Shown here: positions 17,978 to 26,611 of the stretch, piece by piece | Numbering within the stretch: the first letter of the stretch is position 1 | How the letters are laid out: each line of letters opens with the position of its first letter | Assembly: GCA_945901025.1 (NCBI GenBank) | Contig: CAMDJW010000013.1 | Span: 1-64,000, forward strand | DNA: 64,000 nucleotides | From: Spirosoma fluviale | Lineage (GTDB): Bacteria > Bacteroidota > Bacteroidia > Cytophagales > Spirosomataceae | Direction: 5' to 3' | The notes under the pieces: model-generated | The model's database searches: none | Told to the model about the DNA's origin: nothing | The model's input: the letters and a program-made list of their open reading frames with translations, nothing else | Program-made: the position numbers and the translations under genes

Positions 17978-19186
17978 TTAAAATTTTAAATCTGGATTTG
18001 ATGGACCAAAGTGCTTCAACATCACAATAGGATCCGTCGTAGAATGATTGGTAATTTGAACGCCTTCTTTTGCTGCTTTTTCAGTAACAAAAAACTCATC
18101 GTTGGTCAACTGCCCATAACGAATCAATGAAGGTGTTTCTATATTCCAAACGCCCATTTTACCATGACCTTGCATCATGATTAAACCATAGGCTGCCGCA
18201 TCCGTAATCGTTACTGTTTGTCCTGGGAAAACCGTTAATTCTTTCGCTGAAAAAGCATCTGAACGATAGCAAATCCACTTTTCAGAATATCCTTTCGCTT
18301 CCATTTCAGCCTCATCTGAAACTGGAATAGGTTGCATAAAACGAGTTTCTAATAAATTAGGATTGGTATTTAAATCCCAATCAATCACTTCCATCAATTG
18401 GTCATAATTACCAATTTCTTCTTTAGGAGTACCATTCCACAATAATTCCACGGGAATGACAGCTTCATTCACTAAGGATTGATACATCGCAAATACGTCA
18501 GAAGCTTTTTGAGGCTCATATGTACACATACTTCCTGGAGCATGCAACATTCCCGGAGGAACATCCCAGCCAGTACCCGGTATTAATGGAAATGCTTGAG
18601 AATACATGGTGATTTTATTATCCCCTTTTGTGAAGTTCATCAAACACTCTTTTATTTGCTCTTTAGTCGTTCCCGGTGCGATACCAAAAAACGTATAGGG
18701 AAAATCACCCCCATGGTTGTTTAATTGAGGTGGGAAATAATAAGCTTCTGGTTTTCCCAACTGACCTATCTTAGCAGCATGCTCATCATTGTGGTGAATG
18801 TGATGAGGCAAAGGACCCATGTTATCAAAAAACTTGGAATACATAGGCCATGACTTATATTCATTCCACAAACGATCCCCAATCACTTCACCTTTTAATG
18901 CTTCGATAACATCAATCAATAGAATCTGCTCTTCTTTTCCACCTTCGGAATAAACAACTGCACTTAAGCCTTCATTTTCACCGGTCAATGGACCATTTTT
19001 AGCAGGAGTCGTTGACGATAACCAACGCTCATCGATTCCACCGCGGACACCACCCAAAACATAATAATCATCTGGATGTAATTTTATTCTTCTACCTGGC
19101 ACGCAAAAAGACCTCGGAACCCATGTTGGGGCTAATCGTAAAATTCCTTTTCCCTGCTCTAGCGCTTTAGCTGCATTATTGCTCAT
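17978..19186 (-). CDS. Cupin protein, mannose-6-phosphate-isomerase-like
   Basis: 402-residue cytoplasmic cupin. A metal site resembling type I phosphomannose isomerase is visible: PLPHHIHHNDEHA, then the Glu in KPEAYYFPP, then the His in DVPPGMLHAPGS. A second cupin half (LTVFPGQTVTITDAAAYGLIMMQGHG) follows. The family is often labelled only as cupin; an aldose-ketose isomerase is a reasonable guess, a ring-cleaving dioxygenase a less likely one. Its ATG overlaps the stop of the DUF4432 gene by one base (TAATG), so the two are translationally coupled. Confidence 0.75.
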   Translation of the reverse strand: MSNNAAKALEQGKGILRLAPTWVPRSFCVPGRRIKLHPDDYYVLGGVRGGIDERWLSSTTPAKNGPLTGENEGLSAVVYSEGGKEEQILLIDVIEALKGEVIGDRLWNEYKSWPMYSKFFDNMGPLPHHIHHNDEHAAKIGQLGKPEAYYFPPQLNNHGGDFPYTFFGIAPGTTKEQIKECLMNFTKGDNKITMYSQAFPLIPGTGWDVPPGMLHAPGSMCTYEPQKASDVFAMYQSLVNEAVIPVELLWNGTPKEEIGNYDQLMEVIDWDLNTNPNLLETRFMQPIPVSDEAEMEAKGYSEKWICYRSDAFSAKELTVFPGQTVTITDAAAYGLIMMQGHGKMGVWNIETPSLIRYGQLTNDEFFVTEKAAKEGVQITNHSTTDPIVMLKHFGPSNPDLKF

Positions 19187-20244
19187 TATTCGTTAATTAA
19201 ATTGATAAAATTAGTATAAGTTGTGTAAGGGCCTACTTCGGGTCCCAACACGGATAAATTCACTTCAATCGATTTTTTTTCTCCAGGGGCTAAGAAAGTC
19301 AATGTATTTGATTCTCTGGCTGCCTTCTGGCCAATCGGCGGATTTGTTCCAGGCTCAATACCTGTTACATATTCATTTTTGGCAAAATGTTGCCAGTTGG
19401 TCAACCAAGGTAATTCCCTTTTATCAAAAGAAATTTGAACCCCTAATTGCTTCTTTTCGTTCCATAAACCACAGTAAACTTGATGATCTGAGTTTGCCTC
19501 TGGCTCTATAAATACGACAGATTCTCCCGGCCCATCATGAACGGATAAAGGATCAGGACATTTCTTGATGTCTGCGATCCCTAAAAGTTTAGGATCAGAA
19601 GCCACGCGATATTTTCCTCTCCAAATGATATCTGTTCCTTCGTCGACTAGAGGCCAACCGAAATTAAAATGGTATAACAGCATTAAAGGAGCTGGCGTAT
19701 TACCCTCATTCATCACCTCATCTATAATCGTTAAACCAGCTTGTCCCAAACGACCCGATATAGTTCGCTTCAGTGTCAAACACGGTCCAAAAATTTTATG
19801 TTGGCGTATAATTCCGGTAATCGACATATCTAAAATACCTGCAGATACATCTGGTTGCTGAATGGAAATAATTTCAGCCGGTATGTTACTGATTAGACCA
19901 TGCACTCCGCGAGTACCATGCGCATCTTCATCAGGTCCACCTACATGATCTAAACCACAAGTAACCAAAAGGCCTCCACCAAATGTACGAAGCCAATCAA
20001 TTCCTTGGTTCGACATAGGTTGAGGCCCTAAAACTCCTACGTGACTTATCCACGCAAGACTATGCTGGTTGAAAAATGCCTCCGCAATATCCATGGCACG
20101 ATCAAGTACCACTTTATAACGAAATCCTGAACCCGTATCAATCCAAGCAATTCGGACTCCTTTACCTGCACCGTTATCTAAAACGGACGTTTCAATTCCT
20201 CCTAATTGCTTGTGATTCGATATTTTATCGGTCCATTCCGGCAT
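19186..20244 (-). CDS. DUF4432 aldose 1-epimerase-like protein
   Basis: Galactose-mutarotase-fold protein of the DUF4432 family (352 residues, no signal peptide). Supporting features are the beta-sandwich start (ETSVLDNGAGKGVRIAWID), RAMDIAEAFFNQHSLAWIS, the GGLLVTCGLDHVG segment and MLLYHFNFGWPL, with conserved His residues. DUF4432 members are linked to epimerisation or mutarotation of unusual sugars. Coupled by a one-base overlap to the cupin downstream and 8 bases after the cytochrome gene. Confidence 0.82.
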   Translation of the reverse strand: MPEWTDKISNHKQLGGIETSVLDNGAGKGVRIAWIDTGSGFRYKVVLDRAMDIAEAFFNQHSLAWISHVGVLGPQPMSNQGIDWLRTFGGGLLVTCGLDHVGGPDEDAHGTRGVHGLISNIPAEIISIQQPDVSAGILDMSITGIIRQHKIFGPCLTLKRTISGRLGQAGLTIIDEVMNEGNTPAPLMLLYHFNFGWPLVDEGTDIIWRGKYRVASDPKLLGIADIKKCPDPLSVHDGPGESVVFIEPEANSDHQVYCGLWNEKKQLGVQISFDKRELPWLTNWQHFAKNEYVTGIEPGTNPPIGQKAARESNTLTFLAPGEKKSIEVNLSVLGPEVGPYTTYTNFINLINE

Positions 20245-20252
20245 AATTCATT

Positions 20253-22967
20253 TTACTTTTTCTTAAACATTGCGTTGCTTTCGCTTCCGCCTGACATCAA
20301 ATAAGCCATTAAATCTTTTAACTCTTCGCCATTTAAGCTGTTAATTAAACCTGGCAACATACTTGATACTGGTGAGTATTTAACTGAACGAACGTTTTTC
20401 TTTAATATTTTTTCGATTTGATCTGGCGCATATGGATTTTGAGAAACATAGTAAGCCATTTTATCTTCATTGGTCACACGTCCAATCACCGATGTACCGT
20501 TTCTCAACATGATTTGAGTCGCTGCATACTGATCTGAAACTGTTTTGTTAGGATCAATGATCGACTCTAACATATCCTTTTTAGAAAAACGAGTTCCCAA
20601 ATTAGTCAAATCAGGTCCCACGTTTCCACCACCGTCACTGCCCATAGCATGGCAACGAACGCAAGTGGTCGCAGCAAACATAGATTTACCATTTTGGAAA
20701 TCACGGTCAGCTAATGGAGCGTCTAATAATGCCACGGCGTCAGTCAACTTCCATTGCTTACCCGGACCCTTAGGATAATTAATAGCCGCAATGTCATTAC
20801 CACTGCTGGTCAACATATCCGCACCACCTAATTTATCGTAATAAGCACGCTTAGATTCTGCCACATTTTTCAAAGCTAATTTACGCGCACGGTCAATAAA
20901 ACCGATATAACTACGTCCACCAGAGAATGCAAAACCGCGCTTGAACCAAGCAAAATATCGCTCATGCAACTCTGGAGTCCAATTAGTCTTAGCTGCCGAT
21001 AACATCGTAGCTAAATAGGTTTGCTGTGCTGGTGGAATTTTTTCCAACATCTTAGCAATATCCGTTCCATATTGAGGGTTACGCATAATTAAATCGGCAG
21101 AAGAAGTAGCTGTTTCTACTCGATATGCAGTAGCACTAGCCGTATCCTTCGTTTCCATTAACTTCAACGTACGTTCAATCACTTTTGGAGCTTCCAAAGG
21201 AATCAATAAGCGACTTAACGCGCGATCCATATTCATACGATTTGATGGATAAGACGCATCAAATTTCGCGATGATTTTAGCTGTTGTAGCAGCATCTGGC
21301 ATACCTAAACGTAACATAGCTAATTCATAAGCACGTAAAATATCTAGCTTTTGTGATTCACTAAAAGCTTTACCATCAATCGCAACAAGAGAAGCATAAA
21401 TAGCTGATTTTAACTCAGGCTTGCTTTGGCGAATTAAGCCGATTAAAGCATGAGTAGCAGCAATCGGATCCTTTTCAGTCAATGCCTTATCTTTCCACTC
21501 GTTGATTGGCTGGTGCTCTAAAGCTAAACGCGCCGCATAACGAATAAAACGATCTGGATGCTTTAAATAAGGCCAAGCAAATGCAACGGCTGCTGGATTT
21601 GCTCCTTGGTGAAATTGCTCAATCTTACGACGAGTTTCGTTTAATGCATTAGGAGCTGCCACTAATGTTTTTGCACTAGCTTCTTCAGTACCTACATATG
21701 AAACACGATATACATCTGATTCCAAACGACGACCACCCGCCATAAAGTAAAGTGCTCCATCTGGACCAACAACTCCATCAGTTAAAGGCAAAGGAATACC
21801 TGAAATAAATTCTTCACGATCGGCTAAGAAAGTAGATCCAGAAGCTTTTAATTTAATTAAGTGACCAATACCAAATGTCCAGTCAAAAGCCAATAATGAT
21901 TTCTTGTATTTAGCTGGAAACTTAGCATCCCTCAATGACAATAAACTAGTAGGTGATCCCTGACCAATATTCAATACAGGTGATAAGTTATCTGGATAAG
22001 TTGCAGACCATTTACTATTACCTGTTCTCCATCCGTACTCAGAAGCACTGGTTACGTGACAAATACGCGTAGGACGGTACCAAGGTAAACCGAAATCCCA
22101 CTCCATATCTGCATCATATGAAAACAAATCTCCTGTCTCATTAAAGGCTATATCAAAAGCATTACGGTAACCTGCAGAAATTAATTCCCATTTTTTTCCT
22201 TCTGGATCTATGTTGGCAATCCATCCACCCGGTGCATAACGATCATTCGCATGTCCACGTGGGTCTTTAATTAATGGAAAAATATTATCTTCTTGCCAGT
22301 TTTTAGGCAAACGATAGGCATCCATTTCTGGAACATCCGTATGGTTTCCTGATATCAAGAAAATAGATTTCTTATCTGGTGATAAAATGATACTGTGTGG
22401 ACCATGTTCTCCTTCTCCTTTAAATTCTTTCATTAAAGTGATTTTGTCAAACTGATCATCTCCATCTAGATCCTGAACACGATACAATCCACTACCTCTT
22501 GGCGTAAAGCCCGGTGCTGGTCCACGACCCGCATTAGCAGGAGCACCTGGTCTTGTTGCTCTAGCATTCACCATCACATAAAGACTATTGAAGGCATATA
22601 ACATACCGTGTGCATTTCCGATACCTAAAGTATCAACCCCTTTACCAAATTTCAATTTCTCTACCTTTGGCTTTACACTGGCTGATCCGATCGCAGGAAT
22701 AGTCAAACGATATAATCCACCATATTGGTCCGAACAAATCATCCGACCTTTATCATCAAAAGTCATCGAAACCCAAGAACCGATGTTCTCATCCGTTGGG
22801 CTGATGATATGTTCAATCTTAAAACCAGGTTGTAATCTGATTTTGTCCAACTTAGGATTTACACCTTCTACGTGAGCAGGTTCAATCTTAAATAAACTGT
22901 TGTAGCCAGCACTTCCTAGGCCAACTACCGCAACGAGCGCTAATAAATACTTAAAAATTGGTTTCAT
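20253..22967 (-). CDS. Beta-propeller dehydrogenase fused to c-type cytochrome (PVC-type heme-binding domain)
   Basis: A 904-residue exported protein: N-terminal signal/anchor (residues 1-20), a beta-propeller of the putative membrane-bound dehydrogenase type (roughly 40-420, with RLQPGFKIEHI, MTFDDKGRM, SAGYRNAFDIAFN), a helical HEAT-like middle (about 450-740) and a heme c domain with CVRCH (Cys769, Cys772, His773) followed by GGGNVGPDLTNLG. Met870 in SSMLPGL is a possible sixth ligand. Related propellers oxidise sugars or alcohols and pass electrons to the heme. In this locus it is the obvious candidate for periplasmic oxidation of the imported glycoside. Four bases after the DUF1080 gene. 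Confidence 0.85.
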   Translation of the reverse strand: MKPIFKYLLALVAVVGLGSAGYNSLFKIEPAHVEGVNPKLDKIRLQPGFKIEHIISPTDENIGSWVSMTFDDKGRMICSDQYGGLYRLTIPAIGSASVKPKVEKLKFGKGVDTLGIGNAHGMLYAFNSLYVMVNARATRPGAPANAGRGPAPGFTPRGSGLYRVQDLDGDDQFDKITLMKEFKGEGEHGPHSIILSPDKKSIFLISGNHTDVPEMDAYRLPKNWQEDNIFPLIKDPRGHANDRYAPGGWIANIDPEGKKWELISAGYRNAFDIAFNETGDLFSYDADMEWDFGLPWYRPTRICHVTSASEYGWRTGNSKWSATYPDNLSPVLNIGQGSPTSLLSLRDAKFPAKYKKSLLAFDWTFGIGHLIKLKASGSTFLADREEFISGIPLPLTDGVVGPDGALYFMAGGRRLESDVYRVSYVGTEEASAKTLVAAPNALNETRRKIEQFHQGANPAAVAFAWPYLKHPDRFIRYAARLALEHQPINEWKDKALTEKDPIAATHALIGLIRQSKPELKSAIYASLVAIDGKAFSESQKLDILRAYELAMLRLGMPDAATTAKIIAKFDASYPSNRMNMDRALSRLLIPLEAPKVIERTLKLMETKDTASATAYRVETATSSADLIMRNPQYGTDIAKMLEKIPPAQQTYLATMLSAAKTNWTPELHERYFAWFKRGFAFSGGRSYIGFIDRARKLALKNVAESKRAYYDKLGGADMLTSSGNDIAAINYPKGPGKQWKLTDAVALLDAPLADRDFQNGKSMFAATTCVRCHAMGSDGGGNVGPDLTNLGTRFSKKDMLESIIDPNKTVSDQYAATQIMLRNGTSVIGRVTNEDKMAYYVSQNPYAPDQIEKILKKNVRSVKYSPVSSMLPGLINSLNGEELKDLMAYLMSGGSESNAMFKKK

Positions 22968-22971
22968 GTTA

Positions 22972-23748
22972 TTATTTTAGGTTTTTGATACGAATATTCC
23001 TGTACTCTACTTTCATTGGAGGTCCTACATGTACTTGAACGCCTAACCAACCCTCTGATTTGCCATTAACTTTATCCAAGTCTGTGACGTCACTCATTAA
23101 AACTCCGTTTACATAATGCAAAAGACGATTTCCTTTAACAATTAAATGTACTTCATTCCAATCCTCTGATTTAATTTTGGTTTTCAAAGAATCTGAATTT
23201 CCTAATGAACCAGTTACCTTACGAGGCAACCATGCATTACGAGCTGAATAAGCACGAAGGTTGTTTTTAACCTCTGGATCCGTTTGCTCGTTCACATTTA
23301 CAATCTCACCACGGTATCCTAGGGTTGTGCGTCCACGTTCCTCATAGTTTTGGCCCGTATAACGAATCGCACCATCAATGTCAGCCTGATATCCTTTTAA
23401 CGCAAAAGGCAAATCGGGTAATAACTCTTCAGAACGATAATTAATCCCTGTATTACCATCTTTAGTTATTTTAACCTCACATTTCAATTCGAAATCAGAT
23501 GGCTTAGCATCACGGTAAATAATGAAGGTATTACGCTTCAATAAAGTTTCCGGTGTAATTACACCCACAATGCTTCCATTTTCAGCTTTCCAATAGACAG
23601 GATCACCCTCCCAACCTTTCAATGTTTTACCATCAAAAATTTTCTTGAATCCCTTCTCGGAGGCCTGAGCCTTTTGGGCAAAACTTGGACTATAAAATCC
23701 AAGCATAGGAACAAATAACCAAACTAGGTTACGGTAATTAATTTTCAT
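22972..23748 (-). CDS. Exported DUF1080 protein (3-keto-disaccharide hydrolase family)
   Basis: 258-residue concanavalin-like beta-sandwich with a signal peptide (1-24, ending SFAQ). The domain opens with KIFDGKTLKGWEGDP and includes the FELKCEVKI and GINYRSEE strands and a C-terminal VEYRNIRIKNL, all typical of DUF1080. Characterised members hydrolyse glycosidic bonds of 3-keto-glucosides. Its position next to a periplasmic dehydrogenase, and near Gfo/Idh and TIM-barrel genes, supports that kind of role here. Seventy-two bases separate it from the FG-GAP gene. Confidence 0.87.
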   Translation of the reverse strand: MKINYRNLVWLFVPMLGFYSPSFAQKAQASEKGFKKIFDGKTLKGWEGDPVYWKAENGSIVGVITPETLLKRNTFIIYRDAKPSDFELKCEVKITKDGNTGINYRSEELLPDLPFALKGYQADIDGAIRYTGQNYEERGRTTLGYRGEIVNVNEQTDPEVKNNLRAYSARNAWLPRKVTGSLGNSDSLKTKIKSEDWNEVHLIVKGNRLLHYVNGVLMSDVTDLDKVNGKSEGWLGVQVHVGPPMKVEYRNIRIKNLK

Positions 23749-23820
23749 ATGTATAGGTTTAAAGGTTTAAATTAATTTAAAATAAATTGAAAAAAAAGGA
23801 TTGACTATTTTTTGTAAAAA

Positions 23821-25011
23821 TTAAATTCTTTTAAACAAAAACACACCCTTTTTATTTGAAATAATAATATCATTTTTCTTATCCTTATTCATATCCTCCA
23901 CAAAAAAGTTGATCCCTGCTCCTGAATCCGAATCTATCACATGTGATACCCAATGTGGCGACGGTTTAGGCTGAAACTCAAACCATTGTAAATTCGCACT
24001 TTCAAATTCTCCCGGATCTTTACCATTATGGGCCATAAAACGCTTACCCACAATAAAATCAGGATTCTTATCGCCATTCAAATCAACAAATTGCATCGAA
24101 TGAGTCTGAGAAAGTGATTTGTCAATTAAATGATTCTCAATTTCGCCCGTCGCTAATGACTTAGTTTCATTCCACCAGATACCATAATCATGCGCGGACG
24201 AAGATAAAATATCCATATCCCCATCTTTGTCAAAATCATACACATACATTTGTGCACAATCAAACTTCGTAGACAAAGCATGGAAAGTCCATTCTGTTTG
24301 AAGGTCTTTTGGCATTTCAAACCAACCTTCCTTAATGATCACATCCTTTCGTCCGTCTTGATTTAAATCAGCAAAGCCCAAACCATGCGTATACTTGTGG
24401 GTCCCCAATTTAGGGTTAGCTGAAATCGTTCGCGCTACCCAAACGCTATCTCTTGAAGAAGGTGCCTGGTACCAAACTACTTTTTGGTTTTTAGAATCGT
24501 TACCAATTAAATCCTTTTTTCCATCTCCATCCACATCTTCGAAAAGTGGTGATTCATTTCCTAAGGATGCACACAAAAAATGTCTTTTCCAGTGGCCCGA
24601 TTTATTTTGATTATTTTCAAACCAATAAACTGCTTCTCCAGGTAAGCCTACCTTGATTACATCGATCCAACCATCTTGATTGATATCTGCTGAAAAATTT
24701 GCAAATGAATCTGAATATCCCTCATCTACCTTAAATTTATGAGATTCAGGAAATGGTTTCAATGATTTGTCATACCTAATTTCAGTAGAAAATTGATGCT
24801 TAACCCAGGTAGGTGCTTCATACCAAAATGCACCCGCAATAATGTCCTTATTCCCGTCCTTATTGATGTCACCGACACAAACACCTTCAGAGACAAACTC
24901 AGCAGAAATGACGATTTTTTGAAATTCTACCGACTTTTTTACCTCAACATTCTCATAAGAAAACAGAGAGAAATAAGCGTAAAAAAGGGCAATTAAGTTA
25001 AGTATGCTCAT
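23821..25011 (-). CDS. Exported FG-GAP/VCBS repeat protein
   Basis: 396-residue secreted beta-propeller made of FG-GAP/VCBS repeats. Calcium-binding DxNxDG-type loops recur about seven times (GDINKDGNKDI, ADINQDGWIDV, EDVDGDGKKDL, ADLNQDGRKDV, YDFDKDGDMDI, VDLNGDKNPDF, EDMNKDKKNDI). A short hydrophobic N-terminus acts as signal. Such proteins bind or organise ligands outside the cell; in sugar loci they may help present or degrade polysaccharide. It starts only 10 bases below a strong hairpin/T-run, so it is probably expressed by read-through from susCD. Confidence 0.85.
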   Translation of the reverse strand: MSILNLIALFYAYFSLFSYENVEVKKSVEFQKIVISAEFVSEGVCVGDINKDGNKDIIAGAFWYEAPTWVKHQFSTEIRYDKSLKPFPESHKFKVDEGYSDSFANFSADINQDGWIDVIKVGLPGEAVYWFENNQNKSGHWKRHFLCASLGNESPLFEDVDGDGKKDLIGNDSKNQKVVWYQAPSSRDSVWVARTISANPKLGTHKYTHGLGFADLNQDGRKDVIIKEGWFEMPKDLQTEWTFHALSTKFDCAQMYVYDFDKDGDMDILSSSAHDYGIWWNETKSLATGEIENHLIDKSLSQTHSMQFVDLNGDKNPDFIVGKRFMAHNGKDPGEFESANLQWFEFQPKPSPHWVSHVIDSDSGAGINFFVEDMNKDKKNDIIISNKKGVFLFKRI

Positions 25012-25020
25012 AATTTAGAG

Positions 25021-25053
25021 AAAAAAAATAGCCGCCAATTCCTTGGCGGCTAT
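25021..25053 (-). terminator. Hairpin terminator/attenuator after susD
   Basis: Read on the minus strand: an 11-bp perfect stem (ATAGCCGCCAA / TTGGCGGCTAT, loop of 4) followed by eight T, 14 bases after the susD stop. The next gene starts 10 bases later, so there is no room for a separate promoter. It probably lowers, not abolishes, expression of the downstream catabolic genes. Confidence 0.8.
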
Positions 25054-25066
25054 CCATTAATGATAC

Positions 25067-26578
25067 TTATTTAATGTTTGGATTCAAAGCAGCCTCATCA
25101 GCAGGCAATGGATAGTATTTCTCAATCACTGTGAATGAGTTACTACGCAATGTATATCCTTTCTCATAGTAATGTGCGAAAGGATCCGCTTTAATCGCAT
25201 TTCCCTTAGCCGTTATTACCTCTTTGAATGTATCCGTACGAACTAAGTCGTGCCATCTTTTATTTTCAAAAGCTAATTCCATGCGACGCTCTTTCATTAA
25301 AGCCGTACGGAAAGCAGCTTGAGTAGAAGCAGTAGTTTCAGCTAAACCCGCACGCTTACGTACTTGATTCATAAAAGTAGCCGCTTCAGCAGTTTTTCCT
25401 TGCTCGTTTAAAGCCTCCGCTAAGAATAATAAAACCTCTGAGTAACGGAAAATAGGCCAATTCATTCCATGGTTACCATTCAATGCATGAGTCCTAACAA
25501 ACTTCTTGATGTATGGATATGTCTTCGCTTGCCATAAAGTTGACGAGCAAGTAATATATCCAATAGAAGCGGCTTTACGTAAATCACCTTTCTCATAAGA
25601 ATTAATCAACTCAGGCATAGGTGCATTATTACCTTCACCTGTTTGAGGTTGAGGATTTGATGTACCAGCTAACGTAAATAATTCACCAGAAGTCATAGGT
25701 CTTGGCATGAAGTTATACATAAATGATCCTTGAAATCCATTCGCACCTTCTTGGTACTGAACCTCAAAAACGCTTTCTGCATTGTTCTTGTTCGAAGTAC
25801 TATTTGTGAACGCATTGTTATAATCAGCCATTAAAGAATAACTTCCTTCTGCAACGATCTCCCGGCATAATTTTTCAGCACCCGCCCAGTTTTTCTGAAT
25901 CAAATACAAATTAGCTAAAAGCGCTCTTGCAGCTCCAGCGGTAGCACGACCCGCTTCTTGTGTAGCCTTTGGCTTTAAACCGGCAATAGCACCCGTTAAA
26001 TCACCAATGATGATTTTTGAGATATCATCAGCAGTTCCCAACTTCGCAGCAGCTTGTTCACGATTAGCTACAGGAGTTAATTGCAAAGGACCTTTATTGA
26101 AATAACGATAGATTTCAAAATAGGCAAAAGCACGCATAAACTGTGCTTGACCTTTTAGATTAGCTTTAGAAGCTGCATCAAAATCAGCCTTATCAATTAA
26201 AGCTAAAATTTGATTAGCACGCGCAATAATCAAATAATCTTGACGATATTGATTTAATACGTGTGTATTGGTCGTTAAATTATTAGATACCGGGATCGAA
26301 AAATCCGCCAAATCCTCTTGTTGTTCTGTTGCACCAAAAGCCGTATTTCTGTAATAATACGTATTATCTGAGTGCATTTCAGCTAATAAATACGAACGGT
26401 CATTGTAAATAGTTCGTAATGGAACATAACAAGCATTCACTGCTTGAGCAAAATCGGCCTCTGTCTTAAAAAACGTAACCGAACTTAAACTTGTTTCTGG
26501 AGTTATTTCCAAAAATTGAGCTGTGCAACCTGATAATCCTATGGCTACTAAACAGCTTAATATGATTTTATTTTTCAT
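25067..26578 (-). CDS. SusD/RagB-family nutrient-binding outer-membrane lipoprotein
   Basis: Cell-surface lipoprotein that caps the SusC barrel and binds the glycan or glycoside. From the ATG at 26578 the lipobox is VAIGLSGC (Cys18). The TPR-rich helical body and the C-terminal RagB/SusD features (MNQVRKRAGLAE, KERRMELAFENKRWHDLVR, YPLPADEAALNPN) are all present. 503 residues is normal. The six-residue N-terminal extension from 26596 is rejected. Located 33 bases after susC in the same operon. Confidence 0.95.
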   Translation of the reverse strand: MKNKIILSCLVAIGLSGCTAQFLEITPETSLSSVTFFKTEADFAQAVNACYVPLRTIYNDRSYLLAEMHSDNTYYYRNTAFGATEQQEDLADFSIPVSNNLTTNTHVLNQYRQDYLIIARANQILALIDKADFDAASKANLKGQAQFMRAFAYFEIYRYFNKGPLQLTPVANREQAAAKLGTADDISKIIIGDLTGAIAGLKPKATQEAGRATAGAARALLANLYLIQKNWAGAEKLCREIVAEGSYSLMADYNNAFTNSTSNKNNAESVFEVQYQEGANGFQGSFMYNFMPRPMTSGELFTLAGTSNPQPQTGEGNNAPMPELINSYEKGDLRKAASIGYITCSSTLWQAKTYPYIKKFVRTHALNGNHGMNWPIFRYSEVLLFLAEALNEQGKTAEAATFMNQVRKRAGLAETTASTQAAFRTALMKERRMELAFENKRWHDLVRTDTFKEVITAKGNAIKADPFAHYYEKGYTLRSNSFTVIEKYYPLPADEAALNPNIK

Positions 26579-26611
26579 TTTTTCTAAAATAAACATTTAA
26601 TATTTAGCTAA

